Below, one piece after another: positions 25,401-33,460 of a stretch of DNA of 39,002 nt. Under the pieces are notes generated by a model. It was given only the letters and a program-made list of their open reading frames with translations, searched no databases and had not been told where the DNA came from. Positions within the stretch are counted from its first letter, which is position 1. Each line of letters starts with the position of its first letter. This stretch comes from Prevotella sp. (GTDB lineage Bacteria; Bacteroidota; Bacteroidia; Bacteroidales; Bacteroidaceae): positions 40,228 through 79,229 of the forward strand of contig DLZV01000015.1 of the NCBI GenBank assembly GCA_003447235.1. Reading direction: 5' to 3'. A program made the position numbers and the translations under genes.

Positions 25401-27381
25401 TGAAATGGTCGAAGTACTGGGTGTTGAATCAAAAAAATATCTATTACAAAAGCTGCAAAAAATCGACATTAACTTATCAAAAGTCTACAATTCCGAGGAT
25501 TTAGTTTCCAAAATCATCAGAATCGCTTTGGAGGTATATAACGATGACGAGATACGTCTATTGACTAATAAAATATACGTTGGCGAACGGACAGTTTCTT
25601 CATATACCATTAGCGATAATATAACGCTTGAGTATCATGATGGAAAGTCCTTGTCAATCCCATTATCTAAACTTCTGCCAGAGTATGAAGAGCCTGATAT
25701 GATAAGTAAAATTAAACATTCGTTGTCGAATTTCTCAGACTCGGAATTGACTAAATTGTTATGCTTACAGCCCATGGGAGCTGCAGACGTTTGGGATAGA
25801 TGTGATAAGGGTAAAGGCTACACACCATATTTATATTTATTGGGGATCTATTACGCAAGAAAAATTCGCGGCTGGTATAATACATGGGTTCCGAATATTA
25901 TTCTTGCCTCTTTGCCCGACTCATGGGTTCATACTCTATTAAACATTATGTTTGACCAGCAAATTAAACTATATAACGATTCTTTTGGATATAGATTGAG
26001 CAAGTATTTTAGAGGATATTTCAAAAACGAATATGTGAATGAAGACGAAACCATATTGTCCTCTATTGAATCTTGGGCTGATACTGACCAAAAGAAATCT
26101 TACCTCATTTCTTTAGGTGTGAAAACAGACCAATCAAATCTTATTACATTTAGAAAGAATTTAATTGAGAACAAACCAATAGAAGCGATTGATATAGAGA
26201 AACAAAAGGAACAAATAGTTTCAACTGTAAACTATTTGAAGAACAAGAATAAATTACCTCTTGTAGGAGAAAGTCAAGTTGCTGCTTTGCGACAATTTGT
26301 GGCGTATGATAGGTATTTATCCGCTATTGTTGATTTGTCCATGTTACAAGAGAAATCAATAGAATATGATTTACATGAATATTATCTTTGGAAAAATGAT
26401 AATACAATAAGTGTATTTATCTACAAAGGGAAAATGCCCAAGCTCCTCATCAAGACTAATGACAATAATCTTTTATTGTGTACATTTGAAGATGGTGATT
26501 ATTATTATGATGCATCAACAAGAAAGCTGTATATATCAGCAGGTTGTGAGCCTCGAGATATTCTATATAGTATAGTTTCTGAAAGCTCCATCCCTTTCAA
26601 ATCAGAAGATTGGCAACAGTTATTTTATGACAATCTTGTATCTAAAACAGAAATTGAAAAGAAAGACGAAGAAATAGATAAACTTAGATCTACGCTTCAA
26701 AAATATATTGACAAGTATGGCAACTTGATAGATACAGTACCTCCTAAAAACGAGGAACAATGTCAAGAAAACCAAATACATGGAGATAACGAAGAGCGTG
26801 AAAATAGCATAAATCCAGAGGTGACAAATCATGGCCATGACGTTGATAAGGATAATATCGATGAGGATAAACGTATAGATAAAAATAGAGAGGCACGATA
26901 TGCTGCGAAAGATTATCTTGAGACCAAACCTGAAATAAATAGCTCTATGTGGAATCCTGATGATAGTTCCAGAATCGTTAAGGGAAAAATAAAAAAGAAC
27001 GGACAACCTGTGACTGTGGTTATAACGAGCTCAAAAAACAGAAAGCTATACTTGCACCCATGGGTATTTGCTGAATTGATGGTGAATTCTGAAAACATCT
27101 TGCTGAACTATGGAAGTGACAACCAAATACATTGCCTGTCATATGAGGACATTTTTAAAGATAACCCAAATGTCAATCTTATATTTGACACGGATATTGT
27201 AAATCCAAAGGCAATGGCTGAACTTGCAAATAAGTATATGGAAACAAAGAATACTTGTTTTGTTATTGAAAATCCTAAATATTCCCAGTCAAATGAAATC
27301 AAGTCTTTTGGCTTAAATGAAAAGAGACATGGGGACGTCGAGATGAATTTATCTGAAGAGGATATCTTTAATTGGGATTAA
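22453..27381 (+). CDS. Giant sacsin/Hsp90-type GHKL ATPase
   Basis: The 1642-residue protein carries an N-terminal GHKL ATP-binding domain like that of sacsin: FIFELLQNADDQ (N-box, Glu178/Asn182), FLHSGKPFSVADV in place of the usual DNG/HNG box (near 206-218), SSIGDSTKK and GYKGIGFKSVF (glycine-rich lid, 237-247). About 130 residues precede it. The long middle is unassigned and helical-looking. A short coiled coil (KTEIEKKDEEIDKLRSTLQK) lies near 1400, then an acidic linker, and a compact C-terminal domain from about 1480 (GKIKKNGQPVTVVITSSKNR, HPWVFAELM) that resembles C-terminal domains of other large ATPases of this class. The gene is strikingly AT-rich compared with the core genes. It is 22 nt after the RT gene and 2 nt before the helicase gene, so all three are probably made together. 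A role as an ATP-driven sensor or scaffold is inference. Confidence 0.85.
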   Translation: MDNRTYYSSLLQKTDDELIRILSHYWGVSIEDLNKPFKVIATYKKAPKKDIKGREYGYFENVHNLNGDILYYPHKLGKVRVFSLHRDSFLTNEFWQVNVKLASRIQRIKFNHPFMLEISDTFLDEPKLSFVDKLNKEKLIRKIFEETGSTSRDAKNTSNALHAIMGDLYTESERFIFELLQNADDQPQEGSLVNVTLKTLNEDLLFLHSGKPFSVADVESISSIGDSTKKNDSEKTGYKGIGFKSVFSEAETVYINSGNFSFAFDKKSPVYSNEEDMDTVPWQIKPIWEERYRLPKEVQEESLFFSAPVGIALNVDHQNIIKYDKIITTLLSKPRFALFLRNIGHIRFESTKGDVIEIQKSINGNTVRLSSNEITEDWIIKDYTIRIPEETQEALQNEKLVPKKLKEATKTKITFAAKIIEGKVVPVQDAVLFTYLPTKVNDFGFKFLVNADFLTTASRESIHFKNTWNRFLFGQIGALLVDWVKSLADYDGALCLLPKEKYDGDNLLTLDFYNSFQKSASELDFIKGQNGNLITQDRIMIDKSGLSKIIGKDLFCSIIDPNKHLPYFDSDEDALKESKLYDSVYRVTTLTVLNAIYNNASFLNWFKDASEDSKESFYDWLINKDTEKSRGSIVRVCENLPLYKFSDKYYFKNEIKATQIVVRKGHAKLVPLYKAIGLDCSTNIDELPIAKFYSDKIVVASFEYIFKHLRENDNFSKLIISENVTDIKILTEWLDEQDRSTQKHDIIVNFIESLPILIFNKEILKRSDIVHTQKKPIYRNNILVGIINEETLDKTRIITTNKLSGVVDLLSKIGLFCSNNIEETPFSKYFRLPKETDVYNVICEKANFALTENINVLNPLEKVTLFRVMKNLNCAEKVDLSHNLLFCNQAGTHRRRLSSMTVYSPNLPQWMHEYTISEKESFPDLEPYLVKRERIFDDIIKPNIKELSNSISLKEMYLFYKGTWTMDFSKNLIDKFGITEAIVEMVEVLGVESKKYLLQKLQKIDINLSKVYNSEDLVSKIIRIALEVYNDDEIRLLTNKIYVGERTVSSYTISDNITLEYHDGKSLSIPLSKLLPEYEEPDMISKIKHSLSNFSDSELTKLLCLQPMGAADVWDRCDKGKGYTPYLYLLGIYYARKIRGWYNTWVPNIILASLPDSWVHTLLNIMFDQQIKLYNDSFGYRLSKYFRGYFKNEYVNEDETILSSIESWADTDQKKSYLISLGVKTDQSNLITFRKNLIENKPIEAIDIEKQKEQIVSTVNYLKNKNKLPLVGESQVAALRQFVAYDRYLSAIVDLSMLQEKSIEYDLHEYYLWKNDNTISVFIYKGKMPKLLIKTNDNNLLLCTFEDGDYYYDASTRKLYISAGCEPRDILYSIVSESSIPFKSEDWQQLFYDNLVSKTEIEKKDEEIDKLRSTLQKYIDKYGNLIDTVPPKNEEQCQENQIHGDNEERENSINPEVTNHGHDVDKDNIDEDKRIDKNREARYAAKDYLETKPEINSSMWNPDDSSRIVKGKIKKNGQPVTVVITSSKNRKLYLHPWVFAELMVNSENILLNYGSDNQIHCLSYEDIFKDNPNVNLIFDTDIVNPKAMAELANKYMETKNTCFVIENPKYSQSNEIKSFGLNEKRHGDVEMNLSEEDIFNWD

Positions 27382-27383
27382 TT

Positions 27384-29171
27384 ATGTATTATACAAGAGA
27401 ACAACATAAGAGGTTTCTTGACAAGGAACTCGCCGCTATTAGCGAAGAATATTTGAAAAAGCTCAATTCAAAAGCGTTAGCTTTATTGGCAGAAAATGAA
27501 GTTTATATCTCACAATTTGTAAAACTAGACTTTAAAAAAGACAATTCGAATGACTTAGAACACAATGCGTTAGGGTCTGGACAGATGATACTTCGGTTTA
27601 AGAAAGACAAAGGTATTCCACGAAAGAATGAATATTTTACGGCTATAGTTCTTGAAGGAAAAATGTGTTTACCCAGAAATTGGGGAGAAATAAGTTGGGG
27701 CAACTTACGCCGTCATCAAGTTGAATTTTCAGAAGTACATTGTGTATGGCAAGGTAAAACTGATGACAATGGCTTTCTTTTGTGTGGTTTTGCAGGACTA
27801 TCAATAGAGATGGCAGAATTTCTTGAAAACAAAGAGGGATGCGTTATCGTTTTGGGACCTCAGGAACCACCTATGGACTATTATCAAAACCTCATTGAAA
27901 TAGTCAATAACAAGGACACAAATATGGTCGCAAAAGAAATCTTGGATTTCGATAAAAAAACTGTCGCATGGAATCCAGTCCATATTAATTCGAACAAAGA
28001 GCAAGTAGATGGAATTGTCAAAGCTTTGGAATTTACTCCACAATTGATATTTCAAGGCCCTCCAGGAACAGGAAAAACATTCCTAATGGCAAAACTAGTA
28101 GAACATTTATTGAGTCAGAATAAGAGTATACTGGTTACGGCTATGACAAATAGAGCACTTATGGAACTTGCAGAGAAAGACTGTTTAAAGAAAATATTGT
28201 CAGAGAGACGTATAATGAAAACAAGTGTTTCCTCTGACGAACTTACTGTCTGTAAGAATATAGTTCCTATAGATAGTAAAAAGATCACTTGTGTTCCAGG
28301 CAGTTTAACATTGACGACTTTTTACAATTCTAGTGGTTGGGCAAAACAATGTTACAACGAGCGTCCTTTTGATTATGTCATTATGGACGAGGCTAGCCAA
28401 GCATTGTTTGGAATGATTGCAGCATGTAAAAACCTTGGACAGAAGGTAATTTGGATTGGTGATCAAAATCAGATGCAACCTATTGTGTTACTTAGCAAGG
28501 AATCTCTAATTAGAAATGATTTTACGATGTTAGCAAATGGCTTTGTAACTCTTTGTGGTAACTTCGACTTTAAGTCATATATTCTAACAGAGACTCACCG
28601 TTTGCTAACAAAGTCCGCGAAACTAACCAGTATATTCTATCACACACCAATTAAGTCGGTTGCCGAATTTGATTACATCTTTGCAAAGAACAACTTAAAC
28701 TATCTTCCTAAAGATGGTGGAACTGTTCTTTTGTATAAGAAGATGCCTGTTGGTGAAAAAGCAGACAAAGATTGTTGCGACTTTACCATTGGAATAGTAA
28801 AAGATATATTATCAACTCAACCAAAGATAAAAATTGCTGTATTGACAAAATTCCGCGCAGCAGTAAGAATGTTACAAAATCGCTTTGTTAGCAGATATGG
28901 TAGCAAGGAAAACGTGCTTATTGATACTGTAGAACGAGTTCAAGGTTTGACTTGCGATGTATGTATCTATCATATTCCTAATACAATGATGAGCATGTCG
29001 CTTGACAAACCTTTGTTCAACGTGGCAACCAGTCGCGCCAAACAGTTGACAATAATTATTGCGGACAATTCTATACTAAATACACCATGTCATAGAGATG
29101 TACAGTCATATTTATCAGAAATAACTTCTGGCATAATCCCCAATCAACAGAAAGAAACTTCTGTAGAATAG
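27384..29171 (+). CDS. UPF1-like superfamily 1 helicase, probably C-terminally truncated
   Basis: From the ATG at 27384 the protein has 595 residues. Walker A is GPPGTGKT (225-232), motif II is DEASQ (335-339), motif III is GDQNQM, and the second RecA domain carries TETHRL, DTVERVQGLTCDV and NVATSRAKQ, all typical of UPF1/DNA2-type SF1B helicases that move 5' to 3' on RNA or single-stranded DNA. The ~200-residue N-terminal part has a beta-rich look and may bind the substrate or the GHKL partner. It follows the ATPase gene by 2 nt. After its TAG the same frame stays open and protein-like for 46 codons until dispersed repeat C, so the original protein was probably longer. Confidence 0.9.
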   Translation: MYYTREQHKRFLDKELAAISEEYLKKLNSKALALLAENEVYISQFVKLDFKKDNSNDLEHNALGSGQMILRFKKDKGIPRKNEYFTAIVLEGKMCLPRNWGEISWGNLRRHQVEFSEVHCVWQGKTDDNGFLLCGFAGLSIEMAEFLENKEGCVIVLGPQEPPMDYYQNLIEIVNNKDTNMVAKEILDFDKKTVAWNPVHINSNKEQVDGIVKALEFTPQLIFQGPPGTGKTFLMAKLVEHLLSQNKSILVTAMTNRALMELAEKDCLKKILSERRIMKTSVSSDELTVCKNIVPIDSKKITCVPGSLTLTTFYNSSGWAKQCYNERPFDYVIMDEASQALFGMIAACKNLGQKVIWIGDQNQMQPIVLLSKESLIRNDFTMLANGFVTLCGNFDFKSYILTETHRLLTKSAKLTSIFYHTPIKSVAEFDYIFAKNNLNYLPKDGGTVLLYKKMPVGEKADKDCCDFTIGIVKDILSTQPKIKIAVLTKFRAAVRMLQNRFVSRYGSKENVLIDTVERVQGLTCDVCIYHIPNTMMSMSLDKPLFNVATSRAKQLTIIIADNSILNTPCHRDVQSYLSEITSGIIPNQQKETSVE

Positions 29172-29310
29172 GAGGAAAATGTAATTGAAAAAAGGAATAT
29201 CAAATTACATATTAAAGGGAAAATCGACCTTTCGCAATTTGAAACCCAGAAGCAAAAAGCTGTAAAATCTTCCATCAAGAAGAATTTGTACATCATCGAT
29301 ACAGTGCTAT
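29172..29310 (+). pseudogene. In-frame remnant of the helicase C-terminus, cut by repeat copy C
   Basis: Directly after the helicase TAG (29169-29171) the same frame continues EENVIEKRNIKLHIKGKIDL, then SQFETQKQKAVKSSIKKN and LYIIDT before dispersed repeat sequence begins. LYIIDT preceded by a Lys-rich linker is how PIN nuclease domains start (usually YIIDTN). If so, the ancestral helicase carried a C-terminal PIN domain, now lost. No stop breaks this stretch before the repeat. The PIN reading rests on six residues and is inference. Confidence 0.5.
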
Positions 29311-29314
29311 CGTC

Positions 29315-29418
29315 AGTCTGCCAAGCCCGTTCTATTAACGTCTTAACGTTATAACGTTTAACGTTTTTGTTTTGGCATCTTTGTTTTGACGTTTTGACGT
29401 TGCCCAGACAAGAGAAAG
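29315..29418 (+). repeat. Dispersed repeat, copy C (left part only)
   Basis: AGTCTGCCAAGCCCGTTCTATTAACGTCTTAACGTTATAACGTTTAACGTTTTTGTTTTGGCATC and the following GACGTTTTGACGTTGCCCAGACA match the left part of copy B. The right half is absent; after about 29418 the sequence is unrelated. It separates the helicase remnant from the Wadjet promoter region. Confidence 0.8.
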
Positions 29419-29607
29419 ACGTAAGCTGGTAATAAGAGGCGCAAGAGAACAATTGTCCGTGGATAGCCTCCAGGCCACTAACCAAACATCCTGAGCGCGA
29501 CGGGACACGAAGAAAGAAGGACACTTGTCGACAGGCCCAGACGATAATCTCTGCTCCATTTGATGACAAAACAGATGAGCAAACGAGCCTCGTTCCAAAA
29601 AAATGCG

Positions 29608-29616
29608 TACCTTTGC
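29608..29616 (+). promoter_or_regulatory. -7 promoter element of the jetABCD operon
   Basis: TACCTTTGC is an exact TAnnTTTGC match 86 nt upstream of the jetA ATG. The stretch from 29419 to here holds no gene. Confidence 0.6.
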
Positions 29617-29701
29617 AAGTGAAGGCGACGAGGAGGCTCCAGGCAAAAGGCATGGACAAGAGTCGCTCTCGCAGGAAAAGACTTAAACAACACGATGGCC
29701 C

Positions 29702-30901
29702 ATGGAGATACTCTCTCATTTTAGGACGATAGAAGAACTCACCAAAACATTGTCGCGCGAGCAAGGGTTGCTGAGCGAGATGTTTGAGAAACGAAAACTG
29801 ATGAAGTTTCCGTTAGGAGTGGCTTTGGAGCTCATCGGGGGAAACGAGATGCGTCTCAGAAGGCTCATCGACTACGGGGTGCTGGTCGAAACGGGCAATA
29901 CGGTAGAGATCGAGAGCGACTACCTCAACTTTTTCGAGGAGGTGCTGAATGTCAACGAGGAAATCAGCGTGTTGAGCGTCCAGGAGTGTATCAATACGCT
30001 GAAAGAGTATATAGGTTATTACCTGCAAGAGACCAACATCAACCGAAAGGCGGGCTACCAAGACAGCGTGCGGCAACTGCTGAAAAAGACAGGATTCAGA
30101 ACCCTGAAGAATGTCGTGGACTTGAAACGCAATATGGACAATGCCTACAAGCAAGAGCCCAACTACGTCATCAAGAAAAAGAAGCTGCAGAATATGGACG
30201 AGAAGAGCCATAGCATCCGAGCGATGATACAGGAGTGTGAGAAACTGATCGACAACGAGCAGGCTTTCTTCCTCATGGCCAACGATCCCCACATGGCCAA
30301 GACGTGCAGCGACGTGAAACACGACTTTGTGGAGGCTTATCATGCGCTGATGGAGATAGACAGACAGATCATCATCTACATCAACCAGATAGAACATCAG
30401 AACCAGCTCTACAAGAAAATACGCAAACTGAAATACCTGCAGGACCAGTTGCTCATCAAGACGGACACCAATCTGCTGCAAGTCCTCGAAGATAACAACC
30501 CCGTCTGGATGGAGTCGCGGCAATATAGCAGGATCCGCCTCTCGCTGGAAATGCTAAGGGAGAACGACCAGGCGACAGCCATTCTGAGACGGATAGCGGA
30601 GCGCAACGGACTGAAGAAGACGGCCAGAACCGAGGCGGAACCACTGACCGACGAAGACCTACAGGAACATACGCTGAGGCTGAAGGAGGTGGATCCTACA
30701 GAGGTGTGGAATGCTTTTTCTGCGTCGAGCCACAATCTGTTTGACTTCATTCTGAGATACGACTACAAGGCGAAACGCAGTCTCGAAGACCATGCTGCCC
30801 TCTTCTGCCAGCTGGTCATCCTCCATCCGGACGAATGTCGGACGACGGGGAGATATGCGACTTATCAAGACATTGAATACCCAATCATCTATGCGAAATA
30901 A
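29702..30901 (+). CDS. jetA: Wadjet-type JetA (kleisin-like subunit)
   Basis: The 399-residue protein is cytoplasmic and mostly helical, with an N-terminal winged-helix-like part (LIDYGVLVETGNTVEIES), a long central helical region (about residues 150-260, including QIEHQNQLYKKIRKLKYLQD) and a C-terminal part with YDYKAKRSLEDHAALFCQLV. Such a layout fits the kleisin subunit of condensin-like MksBEF/Wadjet complexes, which bridges the two SMC heads. The call rests mainly on position: it is the first of four overlapping genes in the order JetA, JetB, JetC, JetD. Wadjet complexes extrude and cleave small circular DNA such as plasmids. Its last 11 nt overlap the start of jetB. Confidence 0.8.
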   Translation: MEILSHFRTIEELTKTLSREQGLLSEMFEKRKLMKFPLGVALELIGGNEMRLRRLIDYGVLVETGNTVEIESDYLNFFEEVLNVNEEISVLSVQECINTLKEYIGYYLQETNINRKAGYQDSVRQLLKKTGFRTLKNVVDLKRNMDNAYKQEPNYVIKKKKLQNMDEKSHSIRAMIQECEKLIDNEQAFFLMANDPHMAKTCSDVKHDFVEAYHALMEIDRQIIIYINQIEHQNQLYKKIRKLKYLQDQLLIKTDTNLLQVLEDNNPVWMESRQYSRIRLSLEMLRENDQATAILRRIAERNGLKKTARTEAEPLTDEDLQEHTLRLKEVDPTEVWNAFSASSHNLFDFILRYDYKAKRSLEDHAALFCQLVILHPDECRTTGRYATYQDIEYPIIYAK

Positions 30902-31448
30902 CACCCAAAAGATATATGAGCGACTGAGCCGGGGAGAGTTTCTCTCGATTGACAGCGCGGACGCCTCCACCCGTCATCTATATGAGGACATAGAGGAAAA
31001 CTACGAAGACTACGCCGACTACTTCAAGGAGATCGGCCTTCGGCTGGAGACTGGCAATGGATATTTCTATTTCTCGCGAATAGGCGAGGGAAAGCAGTCC
31101 GTCGAACAGAAACTGGACAGTTTCTCCAAGTGGCTCGACTACCTGGACTTCTTGAAGTGCTACAATCAGTCGTTCGCTGCTGGCTACCAGTTTCGCAAGA
31201 GCCATCTGGTGGAACAGATAAGCCTGGACATCGAACTAAAAGAGAAGGCAGGCCATCTGTTCAGAAAATACGGCATAGGATCCTATCTGGAGATCGTAAA
31301 CAAGCTGATTCAGGAGATGCTGGGTATGGGCTTTGCCGAATGCGTCAGCGAGCAGGACGAGACCTACAAGGTCACTTCCGCCTTCCACTATGCCGAGGAG
31401 CTGGTCAACATGATTCAAATAGCCAACGAAGATGAAACACCTGAATAA
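30891..31448 (+). CDS. jetB: Wadjet-type JetB (MukE/MksE-like subunit)
   Basis: The ATG at 30891 overlaps the jetA end by 11 nt and gives 185 residues; longer upstream readings overlap jetA and look random. The protein is a small winged-helix dimer type with FKEIGLRLETGNGYFYFSR and an acidic C-terminus, in keeping with the DUF4194/MukE-like KITE subunit that binds the kleisin. It overlaps jetC by 17 nt. Such tight coupling suggests the subunits are made in fixed ratio. Confidence 0.82.
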   Translation: MRNNTQKIYERLSRGEFLSIDSADASTRHLYEDIEENYEDYADYFKEIGLRLETGNGYFYFSRIGEGKQSVEQKLDSFSKWLDYLDFLKCYNQSFAAGYQFRKSHLVEQISLDIELKEKAGHLFRKYGIGSYLEIVNKLIQEMLGMGFAECVSEQDETYKVTSAFHYAEELVNMIQIANEDETPE

Positions 31449-33453
31449 AATCATATTTATCAACAGCGCCAACATCCCGTATGCGGAGATTTCGGTGGAT
31501 GGCAATGTGCATTTCACGGGCACGCAGGGTGTGGGAAAAAGTACCGTGCTGAGAGCGTTGCTCTTCTTCTACAATGCCGACAAGCATCGCCTGGGCATCC
31601 AGCAGGGACAGAAGACGTTTGACGAGTTCTATTTCCGCCAGTCCAACTCGCACATACTCTACGAGGTGATGCGTGACAACGGGACCTACACCATTTTGGT
31701 GAGCCGCTATCAGGGGCGGGCTTCATGGCGATTCATCGACGCGCCCTATCAGCGCAAATGGCTCATAGGCGAGGACAAGCAGGTGCTGAGCGACTGGGTG
31801 AAGATCCGTGAGCGCATAGGCAAGCAGGTGGCGGTTTCGGCAAGGATCGACTCGGGCGTGATGTTCAGGGACATCATTTTCGGCAACACACGCGACCATA
31901 AATACACGCGCTACGCGCTGGTGCAGAGCGCACACTATCAGAACATTCCGCGAAGTATCCAGAACGTGTTTCTGAACACCAAGTTGGACGCCGACTTCGT
32001 GAAGACCACCATCATCCAGTCCATGACGGATGAGGACCTCCCCATCGACCTGCAGACCTACCGACGACTGGTGACAGACTTCGAACGCGAGTATGACGAG
32101 ATAGACTGCTGGTTTCGTCAGACACGAGACGGCAACTACCCCGTGCGTCAGCAAGCGCTGAAGATAGCGGAACAGGGGAGAAAGATTGTGGCGCTCGACC
32201 AACAACTGCTGGACGTTTGGCACAGGCTGAATCATGCCGTGGCAGAAAGCGAGCAGCAGATTCCGCTCTTGGAAGCCGAGGAGGCAGAACTCAAGACGAG
32301 CATCGGCAAGGAGCGCACGAAAGAGAAGGAGCTCGCCGACGAATATGGCAAAGAGAGAGACGCCCGGAACCAGGAGCTGGGTGCTAAAAAGAACAAGCTG
32401 AAAGAGATAGCGCAGACAAGAAAGGAGTTTGAGGCCATGGGCATAGAGAAGAAGCTCGCCCTTGCCCGCCGCGAGGAGGCGATCAAGCTGGAGGCTGCCG
32501 AGAAACAAATGCTACTGGACGACCTTTTGAAGACGCACGCCTCGATAGAGGAGAAATACAAGATTGCCAGAGGAAAACTGGAAAATGCTCATCAGGCGTT
32601 CGAGAATGCTCAGAAAGAGGCGTACTATAAGAAGCAGGCCGCACAGCAGACGGAGCGCAAGCGCCTGGAAGAGGAGCGCACCAAGAGCAGGAATCGACTC
32701 ACGGAGGCCTTCAACGACTGGCGACATGAGTCTGACGAACGGCTGGAGACGTTGTCGGCAGAGCAACACAGAGCTGACAGCGCATGGAGGGAACTCCGCC
32801 AGTGGCACCCTCGGGCTGAGGACATCAAGCAGGTGAGGGAACAATTGCAACAGTTGGCTATGGCCGAGAAAGAAAATGCGGCCCAGAAAAATGCCGTGAA
32901 AAGCCAGACCGACCGGATCACCGCCCAATATGAGGCGAAAGAGGCCGAACTGAGGCAAGCCTCCAGTCGCGAGCAGGAGCGCCTGGAGGAGCGGCGCGAC
33001 CAGGTGCGTGGCCAAATAGCGAAGATCGATGGTTTGCTGGCCCACCTGGAGGGTTCGCTCTACCATTGGCTTTGCACCAATGCCGAAGGTTGGGAGCACA
33101 CCATAGGCAAGGTGGTCGATGAGGAGCGCATCCTCTACGCAGAGGGTCTTGAGCCTCAGAGAGACACTGCTTCTAACAGTTTCTTTGGCGTAAAGCTCAA
33201 CTTGGACAAAATAGACTCCGTGCATCATACGCCCGAGGAGTATAGGGAGGAGAAGAAGGCGTTGGAAGGGGAGGTGCGGAAGGTCAATCGGCTACTCTCC
33301 CAACTGCCCATTGAACTTCAGGACGAGATCTCTAAACTCGGGAAAAAATATGCCTCAGAGATCAAACCGCTTCGCGACCAAGCGACGTTGCTAAGAAGTA
33401 GAGGAAGACCAGATACCCGTCAAGCGACAGAACCTGGAAAACAACCTGCATAA
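31432..33453 (+). CDS. jetC: JetC N-terminal part (SMC-like ATPase, frame broken)
   Basis: The 673 residues begin with an SMC-type head: INSANIPYAEISVDGNVHF, then Walker A GTQGVGKST (30-38) and LRALLFFYN, as in MukB/MksF and JetC ATPases. From about residue 235 a long coiled coil follows, rich in Glu, Lys, Gln and Ala, with a short hinge-like break around YHWLCTNAEGWEHTIGKVVD (about 545-565). The frame ends in out-of-character sequence (RSRGRPDTRQATEPGKQ) because of a +1 nt shift near 33397; the missing half is encoded in the next frame. Alone it lacks Walker B and cannot hydrolyse ATP unless the frame is restored. Confidence 0.88.
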   Translation: MKHLNKIIFINSANIPYAEISVDGNVHFTGTQGVGKSTVLRALLFFYNADKHRLGIQQGQKTFDEFYFRQSNSHILYEVMRDNGTYTILVSRYQGRASWRFIDAPYQRKWLIGEDKQVLSDWVKIRERIGKQVAVSARIDSGVMFRDIIFGNTRDHKYTRYALVQSAHYQNIPRSIQNVFLNTKLDADFVKTTIIQSMTDEDLPIDLQTYRRLVTDFEREYDEIDCWFRQTRDGNYPVRQQALKIAEQGRKIVALDQQLLDVWHRLNHAVAESEQQIPLLEAEEAELKTSIGKERTKEKELADEYGKERDARNQELGAKKNKLKEIAQTRKEFEAMGIEKKLALARREEAIKLEAAEKQMLLDDLLKTHASIEEKYKIARGKLENAHQAFENAQKEAYYKKQAAQQTERKRLEEERTKSRNRLTEAFNDWRHESDERLETLSAEQHRADSAWRELRQWHPRAEDIKQVREQLQQLAMAEKENAAQKNAVKSQTDRITAQYEAKEAELRQASSREQERLEERRDQVRGQIAKIDGLLAHLEGSLYHWLCTNAEGWEHTIGKVVDEERILYAEGLEPQRDTASNSFFGVKLNLDKIDSVHHTPEEYREEKKALEGEVRKVNRLLSQLPIELQDEISKLGKKYASEIKPLRDQATLLRSRGRPDTRQATEPGKQPA

Positions 33454-33460
33454 GCTGGAG

